Notes: a model not told the origin generated them from the letters alone. Positions 26,675-36,446 are shown, counted from the first letter of the stretch. The stretch: 51,204 nucleotides of DNA from Candidatus Nomurabacteria bacterium (GCA_031290255.1 JAITNW010000015.1:1-51204), one strand, 5' to 3'. Numbers and translations are program-made.

Positions 26675-28633
26675 ATGAAAAACATTTTTACAACCCTAAT
26701 AATAATTGGGCTATCAATTATGCCCCTCAGCCCCCTCTATGCTAGTATTTCTAGCCCATGCCGCGACTTGCAATTTGTCTTTATCCGGGGATCCGGTGCC
26801 GCACAAAATAATAGTAAAGAATGGCAATCCTTCCAGAGTTCTGTCGATACAAATATGGCCAACGCGAACCTAAGTTACGAAGTAACCGATTTGGAATATC
26901 CCGCAGTGGGTTTAGATAACTTATTCATACTAGTAGACACAGTAATAGGCGCCGGAAATGTTGGCGACTTTGCTGATAGCGTGTCCGCTGGAACGTCAAA
27001 TTTAGTCGAATATTATCAAAAAACTAATTCCGCTTGCCCTGCCACCAAATGGGTGCTATTTGGTTACTCGCAGGGCGCAAAAGTGCTAGCCGCTGCCCTC
27101 TCTAAATTAGATTCAAGAAAAGTTATCTATGCAGCTACATTCGGCGACCCGAATTTATATTTGCCAGAAGGCGCAGGCCTCATCCCGCCAGCCTGCATGG
27201 GCAGAGACTTTTCAGATTATCGCGTGTACGTACCAAATTGCCGCACCAGTGGGGGCATACTGGGCGCACGCAATCCATATATCCCCACAGAATACTCGGG
27301 TAAGCTCGGACTCTGGTGTAATGATTCAGATTTAATTTGTGGAAGCTCCAAGAATCTTTTCATCAATTCTGGGCATTTAGAATATCACGAATATGCCGGC
27401 ATCCCATCCGCCACAGAATTAGCCATACGCAAAGTTCGTAGTATATTTCCAGAACAATTTTATATAGCGGAAGATCCCAAGCTAGCAGCGATGGACACCG
27501 CTTTCCTCATTGACGCTACAGGCTCAATGTCCGAATACATACACAGATACAAAGCCGAGGCATTAAGGCTTGCATCTGCTACTATCAAAAATGGCGGTCG
27601 CATTGCCCTGTACATATATCGTGACATTGCCACCGAAAAAGTTAGCACCATTCAGCTATGCGATTTTAGCTGCACGCTCAGCGAATTTACCCTACTCTTG
27701 CACGGCATTGTGACCTTCGGCGGGGGCGACTATCCAGAGAGTCTCCTCAGCGCCACCCTGCACGCTATGAATACCCTATCATGGCAAGTCGGCGCTACTA
27801 AGTCCATTATCGCTCTGACGGACGCTCCATATCACAATCCAGATCACGATGGTACTACACTATCTCGGGTTATTCAGCGCAGTCTAGAAATTGACCCAGT
27901 CAATATTTACGTGATCACCGAAGAGGGACTCAAAGATTACTATAGCGAGTTAACCGAACTTACTGGAGGCAGAGTTTTCGGCTTTGACGAAATACCTGCG
28001 TCCACCGATTACGTACTTTCCAGACCAATAGCCATTCTGCCACAAGAATATTATTACGGATTAATTGGCGACATCTTCCTGTTTGATGCCTCAATGAGCT
28101 ATAGCTTAGATGACCAAGTCAGCCACTACGATTGGGATCTAGATGGTGATGGAATCTTTGAGATCCAAAATCATACTGCTACTATTGAATATACGGCATC
28201 TCAAATCGGCGAAAGTTTCATTGTAGTGAGGGTAGTGTCCGAGAACGGCACGAGCAGTACCATGTCCGCCAAAATGATAATTAATGAAGTGGCTCCACCA
28301 CAGAGCAATCTATTGGCACCTATAAATTTATCAGTCAACGAAGATTCCGGCAGTTCATTTTCATTAGAATGGCAGAATGCGCCCAACGCAGCTTATAACT
28401 TACTAGTGGTAGACGGCGTGATCATTGGTCTACTGCCCAGTCATATATCAAACATTGATATTCAAAATCTTGATTTAGAAGATCCCCACGAGTTTATACT
28501 AAGTAGCGTCGACTCTAAGTACAATTTAGGGGGAATGTCCAGTGTACTTTTTTCTGCGAAAATCGTTAATGCTATAAAGGTATTAGGCAGCTCCCCGGCG
28601 ACCCTTGGCGTCCCCTCCTCTGGCTACCAATAA
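26675..28633 (+). CDS. Secreted multidomain protein: cutinase-like serine hydrolase + VWA + PKD
   Basis: Signal peptide; GYSQGAKVL nucleophile elbow, CxxDS-like WCNDSDLIC and late His; MIDAS DATGSMS; PKD FDASMSYSLDDQVSHYDWDLDGDG. Confidence 0.82.
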   Translation: MKNIFTTLIIIGLSIMPLSPLYASISSPCRDLQFVFIRGSGAAQNNSKEWQSFQSSVDTNMANANLSYEVTDLEYPAVGLDNLFILVDTVIGAGNVGDFADSVSAGTSNLVEYYQKTNSACPATKWVLFGYSQGAKVLAAALSKLDSRKVIYAATFGDPNLYLPEGAGLIPPACMGRDFSDYRVYVPNCRTSGGILGARNPYIPTEYSGKLGLWCNDSDLICGSSKNLFINSGHLEYHEYAGIPSATELAIRKVRSIFPEQFYIAEDPKLAAMDTAFLIDATGSMSEYIHRYKAEALRLASATIKNGGRIALYIYRDIATEKVSTIQLCDFSCTLSEFTLLLHGIVTFGGGDYPESLLSATLHAMNTLSWQVGATKSIIALTDAPYHNPDHDGTTLSRVIQRSLEIDPVNIYVITEEGLKDYYSELTELTGGRVFGFDEIPASTDYVLSRPIAILPQEYYYGLIGDIFLFDASMSYSLDDQVSHYDWDLDGDGIFEIQNHTATIEYTASQIGESFIVVRVVSENGTSSTMSAKMIINEVAPPQSNLLAPINLSVNEDSGSSFSLEWQNAPNAAYNLLVVDGVIIGLLPSHISNIDIQNLDLEDPHEFILSSVDSKYNLGGMSSVLFSAKIVNAIKVLGSSPATLGVPSSGYQ

Positions 28634-28634
28634 A

Positions 28635-28659
28635 ATGACCAGCTATTAAAGCTGGTCAT
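28635..28659. terminator. Hairpin downstream of cutinase-VWA gene (no strong T-run)
   Basis: ATGACCAGCT attaa AGCTGGTCAT perfect 10-bp stem. Confidence 0.5.
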
Positions 28660-28681
28660 CGTACAGACTACCCCCCGACAT

Positions 28682-28936
28682 CTACCCCACAAGATACCAA
28701 GCAAGCGACGTACTGTCAAACTCCAGTCGACATTGTTGACGCCCAATCAGGCAATCAAATATATGTCTCGTAGTATTACCTACGAATTTGACCCGAGCAC
28801 GCAGAAGCTCAGTGATCTCCACTTCCCTTCCCGTCCGTTTCCGAAAAGACAGTGGCTGGCACGGTGTTTGGCTGTAATTAAACAGCGCCATGACTTCCAC
28901 TTTTTCCGATTGATTAGTTTTGTTAATATTCTGCAT
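28682..28936 (-). CDS. Small hypothetical protein
   Basis: 84-aa ORF with no competing annotation; weak RBS. Confidence 0.35.
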   Translation of the reverse strand: MQNINKTNQSEKVEVMALFNYSQTPCQPLSFRKRTGREVEITELLRARVKFVGNTTRHIFDCLIGRQQCRLEFDSTSLAWYLVG

Positions 28937-29165
28937 AAATGTGTCTCCATTAAATTATTTGGAGTCATTTACGTGAGCCCTTGATAAACTTGGCTCGGTG
29001 CCGAACACACAATGACGATATGCTCGACTTTAGTTAGCGTCCGTCATTGACCGAAGTATAACGACGCATATATATTATATAGCACCTGAAACGCTTATGC
29101 TAGACTTGAAATTACCAATTGCGAGTCGTGTGCTACAATAAAGTTAATCAAGGAGGAGCAAATCT

Positions 29166-29630
29166 ATGAAAAAATCAACAAGGCCAGGCTGGGATGAATA
29201 CTGGCTCAATATTATGGACGCGGTCGGTCAGCGGGCTACCTGCCTAAGAGGCAAATTCGGCTGCGTAATCGTACGCGACAATGTCATTCTCTCCACCGGA
29301 TACGTCGGCGCCCCCAAAGGCGCTCCGCAATGTGACGAAGTGGGCTGTTTGATAAAAGAAGTTAAGCATGGCGATGGTCACGTCAGCGAGCACTGCAAGC
29401 GCACAGTTCATGCAGAAGCTAACGCCATACTCCAAGCCGCCAAAAACGGCGTCCGCATATCTAACGCCACACTATATTGTGGTATGTGCCCCTGTCGCGA
29501 CTGCGCTATGCTTATTGTCAATTCCGGCATCAAGCGCGTGATTGTGCGCAAGGATTACCACGAAAGCACAGATACCAAGCAAATGTTCAACGATGCCGGC
29601 ATTGAGCTAACAATCTTAGAAAATGAATAA
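29166..29630 (+). CDS. dCMP/cytidine deaminase family (ComEB-like)
   Basis: TVHAEANAILQAAKNG and CGMCPCRDCAMLI zinc motifs; RBS AAGGAGGAG. Confidence 0.92.
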   Translation: MKKSTRPGWDEYWLNIMDAVGQRATCLRGKFGCVIVRDNVILSTGYVGAPKGAPQCDEVGCLIKEVKHGDGHVSEHCKRTVHAEANAILQAAKNGVRISNATLYCGMCPCRDCAMLIVNSGIKRVIVRKDYHESTDTKQMFNDAGIELTILENE

Positions 29631-29638
29631 GTAGCTAG

Positions 29639-30286
29639 CTACCAACTAATTTCTTCATAGCCCCACTCTTTTAGCTGAGCGTTTGTCTTGCTAAAATGTT
29701 TGCATCCAAAAAACCCACCATAAGCAGACAACGGCGACGGATGCGCTGCTTCAAGCACTAAATGTTTTTTCTGATCTATCCAGGGCTGCTTCGTCCTTGC
29801 ATCTCGTCCCCAAAGCAAAAACACAAGATGTGGGCGGGTCTCATTCAGATGTCTAATAATATTTTCGGTAAACTGCTCCCAGCCTTTTCCCCGATGGCTT
29901 CCTGCTCTATGCGCCTCCACCGTGAGCGTATTATTGAGTAGCAAAACCCCCTGTTCTGCCCACCGATTCAGATTCCCATTATTGGGTACACTCTTTCCCA
30001 CATCCTCCGCAATTTCCTTAAAAATATTCACGAGAGACGGTGGCGTCTGCACGTTGGGTCGCACCGAAAAAGCTAAACCATGAGCCTGATTCGGCCCATG
30101 ATACGGATCTTGCCCAATAATCACTACCTTCACATTATTTAGGTCTGTCGTAAAAGCCGAAAACACCTGCGCCTTCGGTGGAAAAATCTGTTTCGACTCG
30201 TAAGACTCATGTAAAAATCTAGACAACTCCCTAAAGTATGGCTTCTCAAATTCTTCCTGCAGAATTGGTTTCCAAGACGGATGCAT
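29639..30286 (-). CDS. ung: Uracil-DNA glycosylase (family 1)
   Basis: VVIIGQDPYHGPNQAHGLAFSV and AAHPSPLSAYGGFFGCKHF. Confidence 0.97.
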   Translation of the reverse strand: MHPSWKPILQEEFEKPYFRELSRFLHESYESKQIFPPKAQVFSAFTTDLNNVKVVIIGQDPYHGPNQAHGLAFSVRPNVQTPPSLVNIFKEIAEDVGKSVPNNGNLNRWAEQGVLLLNNTLTVEAHRAGSHRGKGWEQFTENIIRHLNETRPHLVFLLWGRDARTKQPWIDQKKHLVLEAAHPSPLSAYGGFFGCKHFSKTNAQLKEWGYEEISW

Positions 30287-30287
30287 A

Positions 30288-30902
30288 TTATAGACAAAAC
30301 AACTTTAATAATTTAGCGTGTACCTCTTCCGGCGAACCAGCAGCATCTAGCGTAGGCACAGCAAAATCTTTTGCCACCTTGAGATACGATTCGTTAAGTA
30401 AGTTATGAAAATTGGGCGACATAGACTTAAACACCTCCGCCTTCCTCTTGCCCTGCGCCTCCAGTCTCTTCTTCCGGTCTTGATCAGAAAGCGTCATAAT
30501 TACCACTTTGTCTGGATGGAAATATAACTCCGGCATCACAAGCTTATGTAATTTCGTAATCAACTCCACATCTACGCCACCAGCATACCCCTCATATATC
30601 AAAGTTGAATACCAGCTCCGCGTCGTAATCACAATGCCATTATTCTTCAGCGCTGGCTCAGCAAGTTTACGCCACTGCTCATAGCGGTTCACGATATAAA
30701 GCAATACGCGCGTCCGATGATCTATATCCTGAGCTGACCCATAATTGAGCTGAGCAATCTTCGCCACAAAAGGATCCGGTGAAGCCGTGCCAGACTCTGC
30801 ATAATGCACCACAGTCTTGCCCTGCTGCCGCAAATAATCAGCCAAAAGTTTCGCCTGCGTGTCCTTACCAGTCGCATCCTGACCTTCAATCACAATATGC
30901 AT
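30288..30902 (-). CDS. tmk: Thymidylate kinase
   Basis: IEGQDATGKDTQAKLLADYL P-loop; TTRSWYSTLIYEGY. Confidence 0.88.
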   Translation of the reverse strand: MHIVIEGQDATGKDTQAKLLADYLRQQGKTVVHYAESGTASPDPFVAKIAQLNYGSAQDIDHRTRVLLYIVNRYEQWRKLAEPALKNNGIVITTRSWYSTLIYEGYAGGVDVELITKLHKLVMPELYFHPDKVVIMTLSDQDRKKRLEAQGKRKAEVFKSMSPNFHNLLNESYLKVAKDFAVPTLDAAGSPEEVHAKLLKLFCL

Positions 30903-30906
30903 ACTT

Positions 30907-31503
30907 CTATTTTACACTATTTTTGGCTAAATACTTAAAATAACAGGCAGGACATAGCGCCCGATATTCTATCTTCGTCTTGCCATCATCAATCAAAATA
31001 TCCGGCCCACTCACCACAAGCTTGTCGTCCAAAAACCTCGAGTTCCGTGTCGCCTTTTTACCACATTCACAAATTGTCTTAATTTCTTCAATATCATGTG
31101 CAATTTGTAGAAGCCGCGTCGCCCCCTCAAATCCCCCGTCTGTCTGTCGGAAGTTTATCCTCAGCCCATATGCCATCACCGGAATATTCAACTCAAACGT
31201 CAAGCGCATCAATTGGTCTGCCTGCTCCGGTGTCAAAAATTGCGCTTCATCCACAAGCACGCACACTACTTTAGGAAACTTCTTTTTCACCACCAAAAGC
31301 AAGTCATCCTCCCGCGTAAAACAAAAGTCCGTCTTCCGCTCCGGCCCAATTCGCGTCAACAACTTATCGCCATTTTTAGTATCGGTCGCCGGCTTCATCA
31401 CGCACACTTTATGCCCGCGTTCCTCATAATTAAAAGCCACTTGGAGAAGCTGCATCGTCTTACCACAACCCATCGCCCCGTACCTAAAGTATAACTTTGC
31501 CAT
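30907..31503 (-). CDS. tdk: Thymidine kinase
   Basis: GAMGCGKTMQLLQ, VLVDEAQFLTPEQ, C-terminal CPACYFKY zinc motif. Confidence 0.93.
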   Translation of the reverse strand: MAKLYFRYGAMGCGKTMQLLQVAFNYEERGHKVCVMKPATDTKNGDKLLTRIGPERKTDFCFTREDDLLLVVKKKFPKVVCVLVDEAQFLTPEQADQLMRLTFELNIPVMAYGLRINFRQTDGGFEGATRLLQIAHDIEEIKTICECGKKATRNSRFLDDKLVVSGPDILIDDGKTKIEYRALCPACYFKYLAKNSVK

Positions 31504-31507
31504 ACTC

Positions 31508-32806
31508 CTATTTTACTTTGAGCGGCGTAATAATTCCAGTGGTCAGATCTTTGCGTTTTACCTCGCCAGTTGCGACTTCCTCTTCACCAATCACCACAGC
31601 GTATTTAGCAATCTTCCCAGCATAAGCCATCTTGTCGCCCAGCTTTTTGTCGAGCAAAACCACATCCACCGATTTACCCTCAGCACTAATTTTATCCGCC
31701 AAATTCATCGCATACGCATACTCTTTCTCGCTAATCGGCACGATACAATAATCCACTGGATTTGTTACCACATTTTCGAGTAGCCCTGCCGCATTCAGCG
31801 CATAAAACAGCCTAGTCAGCCCAATACTCCCGCCCACACCTGGCAATTTCTGGTCAGTAAAATTCGAAGCCAAGTTATCGTAGCGGCCACCCCCCGAAAT
31901 GCTACCTATCGAACGATATTCCGGTAGCACAATCTCATATACCGTGCCTGTATAATAATCCAGCCCCCGCACAATCATTAGATCAATAGTAATGCTCTCG
32001 CGCATACCCATAGTTGCCAGCAAATCATAAACTATCCTTAACTCCTTGAGCCCTTCTCCTACTAAGGTCAGGTCGCTAAGAGCAGTTTTGAGCTTAGCCT
32101 CCACCTCATCCGGCGAGCCATTAGCTCCGACAAATGTTATAACATTCTGCACATTCTTCTCGTCCAGCCCAAGTGCCGTCAGCGCATTCCGCGTCTCGTC
32201 CATCGGCACCTTTTCGGCATGATCAATCACATTAGAAATTTCCGTAGTCTTACTAGAAAGCCCCAAAGCCTCAAGAAAACCCGCCAGTACCTTCCGATTA
32301 CTAATCCGCACTTTCATTCCCGGCAATTTAATCGTTTTCAGCGCATCATAAATAGCCGCAATCGCCTTAGCATCATACGCCACCGGCAAACTCCCCCGCC
32401 CCACAATATCCACATCGCACTGATAAAACTCCCGAAATCGCCCCTTCTGCGCCCGCTCTCCTCGATAATTCCGCCCAATCTGCGTCACATGAAAAGGAAA
32501 AGCCAAATCATTCTCATGCTCCACCACATATCGCGCCAAAGGCACAGTATGGTCAAATCTCAGAGCCTGATCGGATTCCTCCACAGCTTCCTCAGTCTTC
32601 ACTACCCTGTAAATCTGCTTCTCCGTATCGCCCCCCGCCTTAGACAACAAAACTTCTGTCCGGTCAATCACCGGCGTCTCAATACTCTGAAACCCATGAC
32701 GATGAAAAACATCCGCAATATTTGCCTTTAGTTTGTCGAAAACCGCTTGGCTGGAGGGCAAAAGCTCCTGCATACCGGATAGTGGGGATGTATTGATTCT
32801 TTTCAT
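31508..32806 (-). CDS. hisS: Histidyl-tRNA synthetase
   Basis: GMQELLPSS, FDHTVPLARYV, RGERAQKGRFREFYQCDVDIVG, GRYDNL. Confidence 0.95.
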   Translation of the reverse strand: MKRINTSPLSGMQELLPSSQAVFDKLKANIADVFHRHGFQSIETPVIDRTEVLLSKAGGDTEKQIYRVVKTEEAVEESDQALRFDHTVPLARYVVEHENDLAFPFHVTQIGRNYRGERAQKGRFREFYQCDVDIVGRGSLPVAYDAKAIAAIYDALKTIKLPGMKVRISNRKVLAGFLEALGLSSKTTEISNVIDHAEKVPMDETRNALTALGLDEKNVQNVITFVGANGSPDEVEAKLKTALSDLTLVGEGLKELRIVYDLLATMGMRESITIDLMIVRGLDYYTGTVYEIVLPEYRSIGSISGGGRYDNLASNFTDQKLPGVGGSIGLTRLFYALNAAGLLENVVTNPVDYCIVPISEKEYAYAMNLADKISAEGKSVDVVLLDKKLGDKMAYAGKIAKYAVVIGEEEVATGEVKRKDLTTGIITPLKVK

Positions 32807-32851
32807 AGTGTTTTCATTTTACCACATTCTATGCTAAGATAATACCAGAGC

Positions 32852-32927
32852 GGCTCTGTAGCTCAGTTGGTAGAGCAGAGGCCTGAAGAGCCTTGTGTCA
32901 CTGGTTCAAGTCCAGTCGGAGCCACCA
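32852..32927 (+). tRNA. tRNA-Phe (anticodon GAA), CCA encoded
   Basis: GGCTCTGTAGCTCAGTTGGTAGAGC ... GAGGCCTGAAGAGCCTT ... GGTTCAAGTCC ... CGGAGCCACCA. Confidence 0.96.
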
Positions 32928-32956
32928 CTCATGAAATTATCAATTAAAAGCGACGC

Positions 32957-32981
32957 ATCAAAAAAGCGCCGTTTTTTGATT
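32957..32981. terminator. Terminator between tRNA-Phe and TfoX-like gene
   Basis: ATCAAAAAA gcgccg TTTTTTGAT. Confidence 0.6.
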
Positions 32982-33307
32982 CAGAAATTTTTTCTCTTTT
33001 TGCGCGGCTTCGGCAAAGGGGTAATCGGTTCAAGCACCGCTATCACTTCCCGACTAAAGTCCCCATCGTCGATATCCAAAATATAATGAGATTTCGCACC
33101 ATTGTAAGGCTCGCCGATTTCCGCGTCCTTCATTAGCTCCCTAATCTCCTCCCGCATTTTCACAAACACCGTATCGTCGCACACTAGAAGCACCGGCTTG
33201 GCATTGACATAGACCATATATTCGCCAAACATCTTCCTGTAAGTCACTTCTCCTACGCCACGAATCTGCTCACAAACAAATTCAATAAACTCTTGCGTAG
33301 TCGCCAT
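32981..33307 (-). CDS. TfoX N-terminal domain family protein
   Basis: RGVGEVTYRKMFGEYMVYVNAKPVLLVCDDTVFVK. Confidence 0.85.
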   Translation of the reverse strand: MATTQEFIEFVCEQIRGVGEVTYRKMFGEYMVYVNAKPVLLVCDDTVFVKMREEIRELMKDAEIGEPYNGAKSHYILDIDDGDFSREVIAVLEPITPLPKPRKKRKNF

Positions 33308-33343
33308 AATATCTCAAATTGTATCAGCTATCTCACAAATAGT

Positions 33344-34183
33344 CTACTGCTCAATGCTCATAACCTCACCATTTTCCAAATGGAGCAGTCGCTGGTCATG
33401 AGTATATTCGTGCATCACCCCATGCAAAACCGTAATCGCCACCCACACAGTCAAAATCCCTGCTACCAGCAACAGAGCTTTCTTAGTCTTAGAAGCATGC
33501 GACCGATCAGAATGAATCGAAGGAATAATATCGCTCGCCGCAATATAAATAAAGAATCCCGCAACCAATCCCAGCGCCGGCATAAAAGAAATATTCAAAG
33601 TATCGCCAATCAAAAAGAAAATCATCGCAGCAACTACCGTCACTAGCGAACTCAGCACATTTACTAAGAGCACTTTGCGTCGCCTCACTCCCTTATGGAG
33701 TAACAGCCCAAAGTCCCCTACCTCCTGGGGAATCTCATGAGCTGCTACTGCCAAAGTCACCACCACCCCACTCGCCGGCGAGATCAGAAACCCCGCCGCA
33801 ATCGCCATACCATCAATAAAATTATGTATCGCATCTCCCATAATAATCATAGGTACCACAGGATCCGTGCTTTCTTTATGCTCATGGCCTTCATTATTTC
33901 GCTCGCCGTGCTTATGAAACCAAGTCAAAAATACTTCCATCAAGAAAAACACCACGACCCCAATCAGCACAAACGTCGCCGTCAAATTCACATCCCCGCC
34001 TTCCTCGATCGCTTCCGGTAGCATATCAATTAGCGCCGAAGCCAGCAGTGCACCAGCTGCAAAGGCCGTTGCATATTCCGCCCACTTCATCCGCTTTTTG
34101 CTAGCCAGCAGAATCAATCCGCCAGTCAACGAAACTAGCCCGCCTGTCAGAGAACAAAGAAAAACCTGTAGAATAATCGGCAT
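33344..34183 (-). CDS. ZIP family metal transporter
   Basis: His-rich cytosolic loop (HKHGERNNEGHEHKE), GDAIHNFIDGMAIAAGF and AAHEIPQEVGDFGLLLHKG motifs. Confidence 0.92.
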   Translation of the reverse strand: MPIILQVFLCSLTGGLVSLTGGLILLASKKRMKWAEYATAFAAGALLASALIDMLPEAIEEGGDVNLTATFVLIGVVVFFLMEVFLTWFHKHGERNNEGHEHKESTDPVVPMIIMGDAIHNFIDGMAIAAGFLISPASGVVVTLAVAAHEIPQEVGDFGLLLHKGVRRRKVLLVNVLSSLVTVVAAMIFFLIGDTLNISFMPALGLVAGFFIYIAASDIIPSIHSDRSHASKTKKALLLVAGILTVWVAITVLHGVMHEYTHDQRLLHLENGEVMSIEQ

Positions 34184-34339
34184 AATTACCTACATTATAT
34201 CACGACCGCTACGCCCTTCTCTATAAAAATCCAAGAAATGAATAAAGATATTCTATACAACGGGACATTGCGCCGCGCGATGTTTTGAAGCAAACTCGTG
34301 GTTCACTATGCTACAATATACATAAACCAGGAGGTAAAA

Positions 34340-34822
34340 ATGATCAGTATAATAGCCAGCATAGGTCGCAACCTAGAAATCGGCCAAGGAGGTAACCTAG
34401 CATTCTCCGGCCGTGGCGAACTCGGCTACTTTAAGGCCACCACCATGGATCGCAAAATCCTCATGGGCCGCAACACCTTTAATTCCCTCCCCCGCCGCCT
34501 CGAAGGCCGCAAATACTATGTCGCCAGCTACGAAAAATCCGGTTTCCCAGAATGGGTCACCGTAGTCGACGACCTCGACACCTTCCTAAAAGAATGGCAG
34601 AACAAACCAGAAGAGATCTTCGTCATCGGCGGCGGCGCCATCTACAAAGCCACCCTTCCCTACGCCAAGAAACTTTACCTCACCGAAATCGCCGCCGAAC
34701 GTCCCGATGCCGACGTCTTTTTCCCAACCTTCGACAAGTCCAAATACACCAAAACAGAAGTGGGGAGAGGAGAATTCGACGATGGACTAAAATTCATCCG
34801 CTTTATCTACGAACAAAAGTAA
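34340..34822 (+). CDS. folA: Dihydrofolate reductase
   Basis: MISIIASIGRNLEIGQGGNLAF...MGRNTFNSLPRRLEGRKYYV...VIGGGAIYKATLPYAKKLYLTEI. Confidence 0.94.
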   Translation: MISIIASIGRNLEIGQGGNLAFSGRGELGYFKATTMDRKILMGRNTFNSLPRRLEGRKYYVASYEKSGFPEWVTVVDDLDTFLKEWQNKPEEIFVIGGGAIYKATLPYAKKLYLTEIAAERPDADVFFPTFDKSKYTKTEVGRGEFDDGLKFIRFIYEQK

Positions 34823-34832
34823 GGAGAAAGAT

Positions 34833-36194
34833 ATGGACAAAGAAATTTTTGATTTAATCAAAGCGGAAGCGGTGCGCCAGCGTGAAGGGCTTGAGCTTAT
34901 TCCAAGCGAAAATTATGTGACAAGAGACGTCCTGGACGCAATGGGTTCAGTGCTTACCAATAAATACAGCGAAGGCTATCCAGATTTTGAGGGCCTCACT
35001 GATTGGCCGGACGAAAAAATTGCTGCCGAAAAACTTCCAAGCAAACGTTATTATGGCGGTCAGGAAAACACCGACCGCGTAGAGCGTCTTGCCATCGCTC
35101 GTGCCTGTCGAATTTTCCACGCCGATCACGCCAACGTACAGCCACATAGTGGCGCACAGGCGAACAACGCCGTCTACAATGCTTGGCTAGAGCCCGGAGA
35201 CACTGTTCTGGGTATGAATCTAGGCCACGGCGGTCATCTCACGCATGGCTCCCCCGTCACGCTCTCGGCCAAGATATATAATTTTATCCCCTATGGCACA
35301 GTAAAGGCAACGGGCGACATTGACTACGAAGAGATGGAAGAACTTGCCGTTAAGCACCAGCCCAAGATACTATTAGTGGGTTACTCCGCATTTATGAAGG
35401 TACCAGATTTCGCTCGCGTCGCCGAAATTGGCAAGAAAATCCCCGGCTGTTTGCTCATGGCGGATATGGCGCACGTCGCAGGCCTCATTGCTGGCGGAGT
35501 TCATGCCAATCCATTTGATTTTGGCTTTCATGTTATCACTACTACTACGCACAAAACTTTACGTGGCCCGCGCGGCGGCTTAATCTTGAGCAGAGGTACG
35601 GTCGGCAACCCATTAAGAAAACCCGAAAAAACCCTAGAGCATATCCCGACTCTTATAGATCGCTCGGTTTTCCCAGGCACCCAAGGCGGCCCCCTCATGC
35701 ATATCATCGCCGCAAAAGCTGTCGCTTTCCGCGAAGCCCTCCAGCCAGAATTCCGCGATTACGCCACAAATATCGTCAATAACGCCGCAATTCTAGCCGA
35801 CGAACTCGATGCGCTCGATTTCCATTGCATAGGTGGCGGTACCGAAAATCACCTTATCCTCATTGATATGATGAAATCTTTCAAAATTGACGGCAAACTT
35901 ATGGAGCGCGGCCTTGATCGTATTGGCCTCAACCTCAATGCCAACTCCGTAGCAAACGACCCACTACCTCCATTCCGTCCATCCGGCATCCGCCTCGGTA
36001 CTCCTGCCATCACCACGCGCGGCCTAGGTCGTCAAGAAATGAAGCGCATTGCCAAATGGATGCGCGCCGTTGCCGACATTTGCGTCAAAGCCAAAAAAGA
36101 AGAGTTCCTAGATAAATACGGTACCGAGCTCGAAGCCCTCCACGCCGAAGTCGTCAAGCTATCCTTGCGCTTCCCGCTCCCGAGCGACAAATAG
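34833..36194 (+). CDS. glyA: Serine hydroxymethyltransferase
   Basis: LELIPSENYVTRDVLDAMGSVLTNKYSEGYP; TTTTHKTLRGPRGG PLP lysine motif. Confidence 0.97.
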   Translation: MDKEIFDLIKAEAVRQREGLELIPSENYVTRDVLDAMGSVLTNKYSEGYPDFEGLTDWPDEKIAAEKLPSKRYYGGQENTDRVERLAIARACRIFHADHANVQPHSGAQANNAVYNAWLEPGDTVLGMNLGHGGHLTHGSPVTLSAKIYNFIPYGTVKATGDIDYEEMEELAVKHQPKILLVGYSAFMKVPDFARVAEIGKKIPGCLLMADMAHVAGLIAGGVHANPFDFGFHVITTTTHKTLRGPRGGLILSRGTVGNPLRKPEKTLEHIPTLIDRSVFPGTQGGPLMHIIAAKAVAFREALQPEFRDYATNIVNNAAILADELDALDFHCIGGGTENHLILIDMMKSFKIDGKLMERGLDRIGLNLNANSVANDPLPPFRPSGIRLGTPAITTRGLGRQEMKRIAKWMRAVADICVKAKKEEFLDKYGTELEALHAEVVKLSLRFPLPSDK

Positions 36195-36228
36195 ACTTAC
36201 AATCGAGTCGAGGCAGCAAGAAAAACCT

Positions 36229-36420
36229 CACACTGATTAGAGAAAACCATGGAAGAAATGGCTACCAGTCATCGACTGCGAGAAAAACCTCACGCTGATT
36301 AGAGGAAACTGTGGAAGAGATGGCTGCCAGCCATCTACTTCCAGCCGAACGCCGCGCCTGCGCCCCGTGAAGACGGGCGCGCACGCAAAGTGTTTTCCGA
36401 GAATTAGCGTGAGGTTTTTC
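36229..36420 (+). repeat. Palindromic element family A, copy A1 (36283-36419) preceded by a partial degenerate tandem copy (about 36229-36277)
   Basis: Outer stem AAAAACCTCACGCTGATT / AATTAGCGTGAGGTTTTT; hairpin I 36312-36343 (GCC loop, bulged A); hairpin II 36359-36383 (GAAG loop, bulged C). Confidence 0.9.
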
Positions 36421-36446
36421 CACACCGCACATTAAATGTTTTGATT

